A stretch of DNA of 64,000 bases from Psychrosphaera haliotis (lineage in GTDB: Bacteria; Pseudomonadota; Gammaproteobacteria; Enterobacterales; Alteromonadaceae). The stretch is from the NCBI RefSeq assembly GCF_039523615.1, contig NZ_BAAAFQ010000006.1, positions 62,001 through 126,000 on the forward strand. Reading direction: 5' to 3'. Below are positions 51,385-58,646 of the stretch, one piece after another. Numbering within the stretch: the first letter of the stretch is position 1; every line of letters starts with the position of its first letter. A program made the translations under genes and the position numbers. Under the pieces are notes generated by a model, which saw nothing but the letters and a program-made list of their open reading frames with translations, was not told the DNA's origin and searched no databases.

Positions 51385-52305
51385 CTAATCGACTACTAAT
51401 ACGCCTCTTTGAACAAAATCACCGATGGCTGTTGTTAAGAAATTCGTAATCACTTTACTGTCGGTGTCGGGTTGTACTTGCTGAAAGTACCTTTCTAACG
51501 CACTAAGAGTAGTTAAAGACTCAGCGCTGCCCTCTGCTCCATTTTGTTGTGCATTGACTGAGCATTCATCGATATAATTCACTAGGTGGGCGGTAATTGC
51601 GTTAGTCGTCATAAAAGCCACGTCTCCGTCTACATCTTGATAAACAATCAGAAAGGTATCTAACGGCTCTACTTCTGTCGCTTGTAATGTGTTGTTTATA
51701 TGCCCTACACTCTTCAACATTTGCTTAGATATTGTATGAACAGGATATTGATATCCAAGAGCCCACGTAGAGTTTGGGACTATTAAGTTAGAGTCGACTT
51801 GCCAGTCGTTGTCAGTAATTTCATTTTCTTGTATTGAAACATTAAGCTCTACCCACTCATAGTGGGCTAGTTCAAGTAAATATTGTGGCAACAACGCTAA
51901 CTGAGTTTGAGTTTGAGTTTGAGTTTGAGTTTGAGTTTGAGTTTGAGTTTGAGTTTGAGTTTGAGTTTGAGTTTGAGTTTGAGTTTGAGTTTGAGTTTGA
52001 GTTTGAGTTTGAGTTTGAGTTTGAGTTTGAGTAATAAAGTCTAAAAACTGCTCGGCAATATCAACAAAATAAGGCGACGACTTTTCACCAGATATTAAAA
52101 ACTGTCTAACGTAACTCTTCCATATTGATTGTTCTAATATACTTTTTAGAACGGGGAATGCGTTACTACAGAAACCTTCAATGTTGTTAAAGATTAGCTC
52201 TTGATAAATATTTAATCTTCGTTGCTCAACGCCAATATCGTTAGTTACTGAAGGATCAACGATGGCGTTAGTTAGAGCTTGCTGGGAGGCTTTAAAGTCT
52301 TCCAT
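51385..52305 (-). CDS. hvfC: DUF2063 (HvfC/BufC-type) partner of the MNIO enzyme
   Basis: This protein matches DUF2063, the partner that in Hvf/Buf-type operons helps the MNIO enzyme recognise its peptide. The N-terminal domain (about 1-92) shows YQELIFNNIEGFCSNAFPVL and WKSYVRQFL...SPYFVDIAEQFLDFI; the C-terminal domain restarts at ALLPQYLLELAHYEW. Between them lies a run of about 43 residues of alternating Thr-Gln from a hexanucleotide repeat. I start at ATG 52305, preceded by AGGTG; a GTG at 52311 is directly behind the hvfB stop. About 306 residues against roughly 250 for relatives, the excess being the Thr-Gln tract. Confidence 0.88.
   Translation of the reverse strand: MEDFKASQQALTNAIVDPSVTNDIGVEQRRLNIYQELIFNNIEGFCSNAFPVLKSILEQSIWKSYVRQFLISGEKSSPYFVDIAEQFLDFITQTQTQTQTQTQTQTQTQTQTQTQTQTQTQTQTQTQTQTQTQTQLALLPQYLLELAHYEWVELNVSIQENEITDNDWQVDSNLIVPNSTWALGYQYPVHTISKQMLKSVGHINNTLQATEVEPLDTFLIVYQDVDGDVAFMTTNAITAHLVNYIDECSVNAQQNGAEGSAESLTTLSALERYFQQVQPDTDSKVITNFLTTAIGDFVQRGVLVVD
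51902..52032. repeat. Hexanucleotide microsatellite (about 22 copies) in hvfC
   Basis: TGAGTT is repeated without error for 131 bases (21.8 copies), encoding Thr-Gln repeats at residues 94-137 of the longer frame. The unit is a multiple of three, so copy changes alter length but not frame. Confidence 0.98.
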
Positions 52306-52311
52306 ATACAC

Positions 52312-53139
52312 CTACCCTTCTTGCTTTTTTTTAGTGTAGCTTTTTTGGAAAGAATGAATTTTGTCAATTTCCACGTTTAGTTCAGACATATCTGGAATGT
52401 TAAAATCTCGTTCCAATAACGTCGGGAAAACCCCATGTTCTTGATATGCAAAGTCTAGCAGTTCCCAAACATCATCAATTACAGGACTGCCGTGTGTATC
52501 AACTTTTAAGTCTTTTGCTTCATCGTAATGTCCAGCTATATGACCATAAGCAATGCGCTCAGTCGGCATAGCACTGATAAATTCTTTGGCGTTGTAACCT
52601 TGGTTTATACTGTTGACGTAAACATTATTTACATCGAGTAACAGGTCACATTGAGCTTCTTCCAAAACCGCTTTTGTGAATTCAACTTCTGTTAAATCGT
52701 TCATGGTTTGTAAGTAGTAAGATACATTCTCTATAGCAATGCGTTGCTCTAGAATATCCTGTACCTTTTTAATACGGTTAGCGACATGAAGCACAGCTTC
52801 CTGTGTGAAAGGGATCGGCATTAAGTCGTATACATGGCCTCCTGACGAACAATAACTTAAGTGTTCTGAATAACAACTTACATTAAAGTCCTTCAGAAAC
52901 CGTTTAACCTGTTTAACAAACTCAACGTCGAGCTTATCTGGACTACCCAAAGATAGCGATAAACCATGAGTTGAAAGTGGGGTGTGTTGAACCAGCTCCT
53001 TTAATGGTGCTTGATAACGCTCATTCATGCGCATCCAGTTCTCGGGCGCGACTTCAATATAATCAACGTTTGATGCTAATATCTCATCTTTCAAGTCTAC
53101 CATCTCGCGACGATAACCAAGCCCTACTCCACTTATCAT
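52312..53139 (-). CDS. hvfB: MNIO-family (DUF692) multinuclear iron oxidase, HvfB/BufB type
   Basis: A 275-residue TIM-barrel enzyme of the DUF692 family, which modifies cysteines of ribosomal peptides with a two- or three-iron centre. Candidate iron ligands are in place: His58 (STHGLSLSLG), His93 (YSEHLSY), Glu137 (IENVSYY), Asp169-Asn171 (LLDVNN), His200 and His204 (YGHIAGH), Asp214/His216 (VDTHG) and Glu243 (LLERD). APENWM (31-36) is a family motif. AGAGG precedes the ATG. The gene lies between the precursor hvfA, after a terminator-like hairpin, and hvfC, which starts at its stop. Confidence 0.93.
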   Translation of the reverse strand: MISGVGLGYRREMVDLKDEILASNVDYIEVAPENWMRMNERYQAPLKELVQHTPLSTHGLSLSLGSPDKLDVEFVKQVKRFLKDFNVSCYSEHLSYCSSGGHVYDLMPIPFTQEAVLHVANRIKKVQDILEQRIAIENVSYYLQTMNDLTEVEFTKAVLEEAQCDLLLDVNNVYVNSINQGYNAKEFISAMPTERIAYGHIAGHYDEAKDLKVDTHGSPVIDDVWELLDFAYQEHGVFPTLLERDFNIPDMSELNVEIDKIHSFQKSYTKKKQEG

Positions 53140-53155
53140 TAATACCTCTTAACTT

Positions 53156-53183
53156 AAACAAAAACAGCCAGACACGCTGGCTG
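53156..53183 (-). terminator. Attenuator-like terminator between hvfA and hvfB
   Basis: On the minus strand CAGCCAG (53183-53177) pairs perfectly with CTGGCTG (53171-53165) around a five-base loop, followed by TTTTTGTTT. It sits within the 98-base gap behind the precursor gene and would let most transcripts stop there. Confidence 0.75.
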
Positions 53184-53237
53184 ATTAATATGACTCTAGT
53201 CTACTAAGACTACCTCAAAAAGGAAGACACAAAGAGG

Positions 53238-53723
53238 TTACCTAGTGCCACCGCACTTGCCTTCGCCACATTTGCCTTCTTTAGCTTTATTTGCCTTGTC
53301 TTTCATTTTATTTTTCATTTTGTCGGCGCCGCACTTACCTTCACCACATTTGCCCTCTTTGGCTTTGTTGGCTTTATCTTTCATCTTGTTCTTCATTTTA
53401 TCTGCGCCGCACTTACCTTCACCACATTTGCCCTCTTTGGCTTTGTTGGCTTTATCTTTCATCTTGTTCTTCATTTTGTCGGCGCCGCATTTACCTTCAC
53501 CACATTTGCCTTCTTTAGCTTTTTTGGCTTTATCTTTCATCTCACCTTTTAATTTATCTGCACCGCACTTACCTTCACCACACTTGCCTTCCATGCTAGC
53601 TACTTGATAACCAGCTTCCAATGTATTTGCCTCAAAGCTCATTGTTTGAGCGCTTGCCATAGCAGAAGTTGTTAATGCAGCTAAACCTAAAGCCGTTAGA
53701 GTTGATTTTTTATTCAGTTTCAT
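53238..53723 (-). CDS. hvfA: EGKCG-repeat precursor peptide (HvfA/bufferin class)
   Basis: A 161-residue exported precursor. A signal peptide covers about 1-25 (ALGLAALTTSAMASA). The rest holds five blocks of EGKCGEGKCG at 45-54, 71-80, 97-106, 123-132 and 149-158, separated by four 16-residue lysine-rich spacers (ADKMKNKMKDKANKAK type), an exact period of 26 residues. All ten cysteines (48, 53, 74, 79, 100, 105, 126, 131, 152, 157) lie in EGKCG motifs. In HvfA and bufferins these cysteines are converted to heterocycles by the MNIO enzyme and the product binds copper. hvfB and hvfC follow. The number of double blocks is unusual. Confidence 0.93.
   Translation of the reverse strand: MKLNKKSTLTALGLAALTTSAMASAQTMSFEANTLEAGYQVASMEGKCGEGKCGADKLKGEMKDKAKKAKEGKCGEGKCGADKMKNKMKDKANKAKEGKCGEGKCGADKMKNKMKDKANKAKEGKCGEGKCGADKMKNKMKDKANKAKEGKCGEGKCGGTR
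53250..53591. repeat. 78-bp tandem repeat in hvfA
   Basis: About 4.4 copies of a 78-base unit encode the 26-residue EGKCGEGKCG-plus-spacer module. Units 2-4 are nearly identical at the DNA level; the first (farthest from the C-terminus) is the most diverged. Confidence 0.95.
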
Positions 53724-53837
53724 AATTCACCTATTGTTATTTTAATATTAATCTAATGTATCAGACCTTGAGATAGAGTAAAAAATTTCGTCGATTTAAT
53801 TCAAACCTATTAATTAAATAGCAAGTTCCTAATAACG

Positions 53838-53851
53838 ACTATAATTATAGT
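53838..53851. promoter_or_regulatory. 14-bp palindrome between hvfA and the GGDEF gene
   Basis: ACTATAATTATAGT is a perfect palindrome that contains TATAAT, a candidate -10 box for the plus-strand gene starting at 53875. It could be a promoter or an operator shared by the divergent genes. No clear -35 element was found. Confidence 0.35.
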
Positions 53852-53874
53852 AGTTAAGTTATTGGAGTTTAAGA

Positions 53875-54381
53875 ATGATATTTAACCACCTAGATACTTC
53901 TTTTAGAGATCGACTATCTGGCCTTTATAGTGAAGAATATTTTGTACAAGTTTTTTATCGAGAATGGCACCGAATGTTGAGGGAGAGAGATGCCTTGTCT
54001 GTTGTAATAATCCACCCTCATTTAAATACAAATAGAGAAGAGGACAAGCTAGCTTTTAAGCTTGTTTCAGAATCTGTAAAAAGAAGCACTAAGCGCTCCA
54101 CCGATCTTGTTTGCCGATTTCACACTAATGAAATAGCAATTGGACTTTTTAACTTAGACGAGGGTGGCACTGAAAAAGTTCTGAGTAGAATATTTGAAGA
54201 CATTGAAGAAAGCCTAAAAAATTTTACATACCCTATTGACCTCTCAATTGGTGCACTTAACGTTCTGCCTTCGAATGGAGCAGAATTGGAAGATGTATTT
54301 GAGCGCACAGAAAAGCTAGCGGACGCTGCTGAATTAGAAGGTAAGAATGCATACAAACTGGAATACCTTAAGTTACATTAA
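53875..54381 (+). CDS. Degenerate GGDEF-domain protein
   Basis: A 168-residue stand-alone protein resembling the GGDEF fold: DRLSGLYSEEYFVQVFYREWHRM at the start (in parts), SVVIIHPH where the metal-binding FDIDHF normally stands, and LSIGALN and LADAAELEGKNAYKLE at the end. The signature GGDEF is replaced by FHTNE (within CRFHTNEIAIGLF), so cyclase activity is not expected; it may bind nucleotide or act as a receptor. TTGGAG precedes the ATG. It is divergent from the hvf operon and followed by a terminator. Confidence 0.75.
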   Translation: MIFNHLDTSFRDRLSGLYSEEYFVQVFYREWHRMLRERDALSVVIIHPHLNTNREEDKLAFKLVSESVKRSTKRSTDLVCRFHTNEIAIGLFNLDEGGTEKVLSRIFEDIEESLKNFTYPIDLSIGALNVLPSNGAELEDVFERTEKLADAAELEGKNAYKLEYLKLH

Positions 54382-54404
54382 GTCCTAGTGAAACTTTCAT
54401 ATAT

Positions 54405-54434
54405 AAAAAAACCGCCTAAAAGGCGGTTTTTTTT
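54405..54434. terminator. Bidirectional terminator
   Basis: ACCGCCT (54411-54417) and AGGCGGT (54421-54427) form a stem with loop AAA, flanked by A and eight T. It serves the degenerate GGDEF gene (+) and the TonB2 operon (-). Confidence 0.9.
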
Positions 54435-54449
54435 CACTTACTTCGAACT

Positions 54450-55718
54450 CTAAAGCATTACGCCGTCACGCTCAGCTGATTCACGAATATACGCTTCCCA
54501 ACTTTTTGCAGACTTTGCAGTGTTTTTATCCTTCATAGCAAGTTTAATTGCTTTATGAGCTTGTTTCCACTGACGCTGATAAAAGTGTGCTTCGGCTATT
54601 GCCATATAAACAACACCTTTACGTTTAACACCCTTATCAAGTGCTAAATTGAAAGCTTTTACAGCTTCTGAGTTACGTTCTAAAGCTAAAAGCATATTGC
54701 CTTGATCTTTAAGAAACTCACCATCATCAGACATTTTACCGGCTTTCGCATAGTATTCAGCAGCTTTAGCAAACTCTTTAGCATTTCTATAGGTAGCAGC
54801 TAAAACCGAAAGAGATTGTTTTGACTCTTTAATAATACCTTTTTTAATATGCTTTTCTTGTATTTCAGCAGATTTAAAAGGTATACCGTTTGTAGCGTAT
54901 AGTTGCGCTAATTGTTTAAACTGATTCTCTTTTTCTAAAAAGCCTTGTTTGTATGCAAGTTCAAAAGTTGACAGACCTCTTTCGAAGTCTTCAGTCATCA
55001 TGTAGAACGAACCAAGCTGTGTCCACCACTTAGGGTTTTCAGGGAAAACTTTTACTAAGTCTTCAACAGCTTTTGTTGCTTCAACAAACTTTTTTTGCTC
55101 ATAGTAAGAAGCCATAACTAAGATATATGGATTCTGATTAGGAGTTGGGAACAACTCTATAGCACGGCGAGCAGGAACAACCGCTTCATCGTACTTCTTC
55201 ATCTCATATAATGAGTTAGACATTCTTAAATAAACATTTGGGTCTTCATCTAACGAAAACTCAACATACTCTTTATAGTAGTCAAGCGCAGATTGGAACT
55301 GCTGTTCTTGTAAAGATAAATCGGCTAAAAGCTTTATAGTAGCGGCATGATCATTAAAAGGTAAAACGTCAGCTTCTTTTGCTTTAACTAGTCTTTCTAA
55401 TGCAATGTTAGCTTTACCTTCAATACCGGCATACATATTACCGATAAAACGGTTCACATATGCTTTATCAAAAGCACCCTTTGGCTCTAATTCAAGCAAT
55501 AGCTCCAGAGCTTCATTAACTTGTTCGGCAGAATATAGCTCATAAGCAGCGGCTATTTTCTTACCGACTCTAGTTCCTAAAACCTGACCGCCACGTTCTT
55601 TCTTTCGGCGCTCAACTTCTTCAAGTTTATCCGCTGGTACTTTAGCTTGGGCTGGGATTGACGTTGAGGCAATACCAAGCACTAATGACGCTACTAACAA
55701 TTTAGAAATTAATTTCAT
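54450..55718 (-). CDS. TPR-repeat periplasmic protein of the TonB2 operon
   Basis: A protein of about 422 residues with a signal peptide (LISKLLVASLVLGIASTSIPAQA) and many tetratricopeptide repeats from about 55 to the end (for example ALDYYKEYVEFSLDEDPNVYLRMSN in part, AVVPARRAIELFP, KWWTQLGSFYMMTEDFERG, AVKAFNLALDKG). Such TPR proteins close TonB2-type operons in Vibrio and Alteromonadales; a scaffold role with the TonB complex is likely but not shown. The tonB stop lies one base before ATG 55718; GGGGGT upstream could serve as ribosome site. An ATG at 55733 inside tonB is less likely. Confidence 0.85.
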   Translation of the reverse strand: MKLISKLLVASLVLGIASTSIPAQAKVPADKLEEVERRKKERGGQVLGTRVGKKIAAAYELYSAEQVNEALELLLELEPKGAFDKAYVNRFIGNMYAGIEGKANIALERLVKAKEADVLPFNDHAATIKLLADLSLQEQQFQSALDYYKEYVEFSLDEDPNVYLRMSNSLYEMKKYDEAVVPARRAIELFPTPNQNPYILVMASYYEQKKFVEATKAVEDLVKVFPENPKWWTQLGSFYMMTEDFERGLSTFELAYKQGFLEKENQFKQLAQLYATNGIPFKSAEIQEKHIKKGIIKESKQSLSVLAATYRNAKEFAKAAEYYAKAGKMSDDGEFLKDQGNMLLALERNSEAVKAFNLALDKGVKRKGVVYMAIAEAHFYQRQWKQAHKAIKLAMKDKNTAKSAKSWEAYIRESAERDGVML

Positions 55719-55719
55719 A

Positions 55720-56334
55720 TTAGTTACCCCCATCTAAGTTAAAGTCTAGCTGCACTTGTAGGCCGGTTTGGCGAATCGCTTTACCATCTTCAACACGAGG
55801 CTTATATTTCCAACGTTGAAGAGCTTTTCTCGCTTCACGATCAAAAACTCGACGTGGTTCTGCATTGATAACTTTAACGTTTTCAACGCCACCTAACTCG
55901 TTAATATCGAAGCTAAGTTGAACCCAACCAGAAATACCATCACGTTGAGCTTTTGCTGGGAACTTAGGTTCAATTCGAACGATAGGTGTTGCATCACCAT
56001 CTCGAATTAAACCACCTGGTCCATTTAAGCCAGTACTAGCTCCACCAACATCTACAGACGGTATATTGAAGCTTGGACCACTACTTGCAATTTGTGGCTC
56101 AGGATCAGGCGTCTGAGGTTTAGGCGGCTGTTTAGGCGGCGGTGGAGGCGGCGGCGGAACACGGTTACGTTTCTGCGCCTTACTCTCCGGTGGCGTAGTA
56201 TTTATTTCGACTATAATATTCTCGAATTCATTTTGGTTAGACGAACCCCCACTGGAGATTAGTTTAGCCATGAAAACGAACAAGCCGAATGTGATTACTA
56301 CACCAACTATTATTGATGCAATAAGTCTTAACAT
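55720..56334 (-). CDS. tonB2: TonB-family energy transducer (TonB2 type)
   Basis: A 204-residue TonB protein that links the proton motive force to outer membrane receptors. An N-terminal membrane anchor (LIASIIVGVVITFGLFVFMA) is followed by a proline-rich rigid stretch (eight consecutive Pro near 60-67, then KQPPKPQTPDPEP) and the C-terminal TonB domain (PIVRIEPKFPAKAQRDGISG, WVQLSFDINELGGVENVKV, ALQRWKYKPRVEDGKAI). It is shorter than E. coli TonB and of TonB2 type. exbD2 ends one base before its start. Confidence 0.93.
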   Translation of the reverse strand: MLRLIASIIVGVVITFGLFVFMAKLISSGGSSNQNEFENIIVEINTTPPESKAQKRNRVPPPPPPPPKQPPKPQTPDPEPQIASSGPSFNIPSVDVGGASTGLNGPGGLIRDGDATPIVRIEPKFPAKAQRDGISGWVQLSFDINELGGVENVKVINAEPRRVFDREARKALQRWKYKPRVEDGKAIRQTGLQVQLDFNLDGGN

Positions 56335-56335
56335 A

Positions 56336-56740
56336 CTACTTTTTCTCCGCGGCGATTGAAATCTTCTCTATACCAGCAGATTTAATCGCGTCCATTACTT
56401 TAACTACTACGCCATGTTTAGCTTCTTTATCAGCCTGAATGATTACTGTTTCAGTAGGCTGTTCAGCTATCATTCTTTCGATGTTAGCAGCAACACGTTC
56501 AACGTCTACTTGACGTTTATCCATGTGCACTTCACCGTTTGGCTTAATAGCAATAAAGATGTTAGCAGAAGGCTTGTTAGATGCATTAGAAGCCTTTGGC
56601 TTAAGTACATCAATACCCGCTTCTTTAACAAAAGACGTGGTAACAATAAAGAAGATAAGCATAATGAATACGATGTCTAGCATCGGAGTCATGTCAATTG
56701 CAGCATCTTCGTCATCACGAAAACGTTGTTTACGTGCCAT
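56336..56740 (-). CDS. exbD2: ExbD-family proton channel subunit
   Basis: The 134-residue protein has one membrane segment near 18-38 with the essential aspartate Asp22 (MTPMLDIVFIMLIFFIVT) and a small periplasmic domain (PNGEVHMDKRQV, VIIQADKEAKHGVVVKVMDAI). With ExbB it couples proton flow to TonB. Tightly packed between exbB2 (11 bases upstream) and tonB2. Confidence 0.95.
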   Translation of the reverse strand: MARKQRFRDDEDAAIDMTPMLDIVFIMLIFFIVTTSFVKEAGIDVLKPKASNASNKPSANIFIAIKPNGEVHMDKRQVDVERVAANIERMIAEQPTETVIIQADKEAKHGVVVKVMDAIKSAGIEKISIAAEKK

Positions 56741-56751
56741 AGTTCAATCTC

Positions 56752-57279
56752 CTAGTGATGTGGCAAGCTATCAACTAGCTTCTCTTTTGCCACTTTAACT
56801 CTTGTTTCAAGCCTTGAGCTGAAAAATATTCCAGACAACGCTGCAACCATTCCCGCCATTGTAGGGATTGTTGCCATTGAGATACCAGCAGCCATCAAAC
56901 GTGGGTTACCAGTACCTTGAGATGCCATTGTGTCGAATACAGTAATCATACCGGTAACCGTACCTAAAAGGCCGATTAAAGGACACATAGCAACAAGAGT
57001 TTTAATAATTAACATTCTTGCATTTAATAATTCGGATGCTTCAGAAACCCAAGCGTCACGGATTCTATGAGCACTCCAAGATGTGGTGTCAGTTCGAGCG
57101 TCCCAGCTTGCGATAATATTCGCACGTAGCTTAGGGAACTCAGCGGTTAAAAACCACCAACGCTCAATCATTAACGCCCACATAATTAGAAGAGCTGCGG
57201 CGACAAAGTATAAAACAAAGCCGCCCGTGCCGATAAAATCCCTGACAGATTCCCAGAGGCCCATCAGGTAAATCATCAT
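56752..57279 (-). CDS. exbB2: ExbB-family proton channel subunit
   Basis: The 175-residue MotA/TolQ/ExbB protein has three membrane segments: near 14-34, and the conserved pair containing ALVAMCPLIGLLGTVTGMIT-like sequence (CPLIGLLGTVTGM) and GISMATIPTMAGMVAALSGIF. It forms the channel with ExbD. Its ATG overlaps the stop of the upstream TtpC gene, so synthesis is coupled. Shorter than E. coli ExbB (244), as usual for TonB2 systems. Confidence 0.94.
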   Translation of the reverse strand: MMIYLMGLWESVRDFIGTGGFVLYFVAAALLIMWALMIERWWFLTAEFPKLRANIIASWDARTDTTSWSAHRIRDAWVSEASELLNARMLIIKTLVAMCPLIGLLGTVTGMITVFDTMASQGTGNPRLMAAGISMATIPTMAGMVAALSGIFFSSRLETRVKVAKEKLVDSLPHH

Positions 57280-58640
57280 TACGCTTTCTCCTTCTCAGCA
57301 TGTGCTGCAATGATACCGGCGCTTTGCTCATCTAAAACATGAACAATTGATTTAGCGCGTGCTGCTACAACACTGTGAACAAAGATTAGTGGTAATGCTG
57401 CAATAATACCCATAGCTGTTGTTACCAACGCCATTGAGATTGAGCCTGCCATTAATTTCGGGTCACCTGTACCAAACAATGTAATTTGCTGGAACGTTTC
57501 AATCATACCTACAACTGTACCTAGTAGACCTAATAGAGGTGCTACAGCAGCTAAGATTTTAATTGTATTGATACCACTTTCGATGCGAGGAGTTTCACGC
57601 AGGATAGCTTCATCAAGTTTAAGTTCTAAGTTTTCTACGTCAGAGTTTTTATTCTCTTGGTAAATTTTAAGAATACGACCTAGAGCGTTGTTATCAGAAG
57701 GGTTAGAAGTGTTCTTAAGCTGAGCTTTCATCTTAGAACCTTCACCTAGTGTAATAACTAAACTACGTAGTGCTAGTAGGAAACCAAACGCTAAAACAAC
57801 TGTGATAACGTAACCTGGAGTACCACCTTGGTGATAACGATCTTCAAGTGTCGCTTTCTGTGTGTTTAGACGTAAAATACCGCCACGAGATGGATCAACA
57901 TAGAAAGGTACTAATTCACCTGGAGTCGCACTTGCTAAATCTTCAGCAGATGAACGGTAGTGTGATTCAGCAGCTTTACCTAAGTGTTGAACAATTTGAA
58001 CATCAGAGTTGTAAATAACATAGTCACCAGATTCAGTAACAAGGTTAAATGCACCTACACGAGTTAGTTTCTCAACTGCAGAACCACCGGCTGTTGCAGA
58101 TACTTCTTTGTCAAAAGTAACTACTTTACCAGATTCAGTCATTTCTGTTTGTAGAGCGATCCATAACTCTTCTAGTTCACGAGTTGTAGGAAGCTTTTTA
58201 GCTTCTGCCAATTCTGTTAGAAGTTCTGCACGACCAGGGTACTGAGCAGAAATAATTGATGCAGAAACAGAACCCATAGTGTCACCAGCAGCTTGACGTA
58301 CAACACCAAACATCTCACCTAGTGTACCTTTGGCGCTGTTAAGTTCTTCAGCTCTAACTGCTAATGTTTTTTCGTTTTGAGCATATTGCTTTTGCAAACG
58401 CACGCCACGGTCTTTTTCATTAGCTAGTTCTTTTTTAGCTTTATTTAGTAAAGCTTGTTTATCAGCTTTAGCAGCATTGAATTCTTGTTCACGCTTTTTG
58501 TTAAGTGCGCCCTCAGAAATTCGGTCTTGCTTAACTTGCTTTAACAAATCATCTAATTTGTCAGCAGCGTTTACATTAGCTACAAAGCCAGCTGAAGATA
58601 CAACAGCCGCTAAAACCAATGAATTAAAAATCTTTTTCAT
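57279..58640 (-). CDS. ttpC: TtpC-type MotA/TolQ/ExbB protein with periplasmic extension
   Basis: A 453-residue fusion. A signal peptide (NSLVLAAVVSSAGFVANVNA) precedes a long coiled-coil segment rich in Lys/Glu/Ala (about 25-110), then a beta-like domain, and a C-terminal ExbB-like channel domain from about 265 with ILAAVAPLLGLLGTVVGMIE and SISMALVTTAMGIIAALPLIF. TtpC is required for TonB2 function in Vibrio, where it is encoded beside ExbB2/ExbD2/TonB2. It overlaps exbB2 and follows DUF3450 by a few bases. Confidence 0.92.
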   Translation of the reverse strand: MKKIFNSLVLAAVVSSAGFVANVNAADKLDDLLKQVKQDRISEGALNKKREQEFNAAKADKQALLNKAKKELANEKDRGVRLQKQYAQNEKTLAVRAEELNSAKGTLGEMFGVVRQAAGDTMGSVSASIISAQYPGRAELLTELAEAKKLPTTRELEELWIALQTEMTESGKVVTFDKEVSATAGGSAVEKLTRVGAFNLVTESGDYVIYNSDVQIVQHLGKAAESHYRSSAEDLASATPGELVPFYVDPSRGGILRLNTQKATLEDRYHQGGTPGYVITVVLAFGFLLALRSLVITLGEGSKMKAQLKNTSNPSDNNALGRILKIYQENKNSDVENLELKLDEAILRETPRIESGINTIKILAAVAPLLGLLGTVVGMIETFQQITLFGTGDPKLMAGSISMALVTTAMGIIAALPLIFVHSVVAARAKSIVHVLDEQSAGIIAAHAEKEKA

Positions 58641-58646
58641 GTGTTA

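Noticed and set aside
51902..52032. CRISPR or telomere-like array
   Set aside because: The repeats are contiguous hexamers with no spacers and lie inside a coding frame. No cas genes are in the window.
53245..53607. Plus-strand open frame with His-Leu-Pro-Ser-Pro repeats
   Set aside because: It is the antisense shadow of the hvfA repeat. It has no signal or ribosome site, while hvfA has a signal peptide and MNIO partners.
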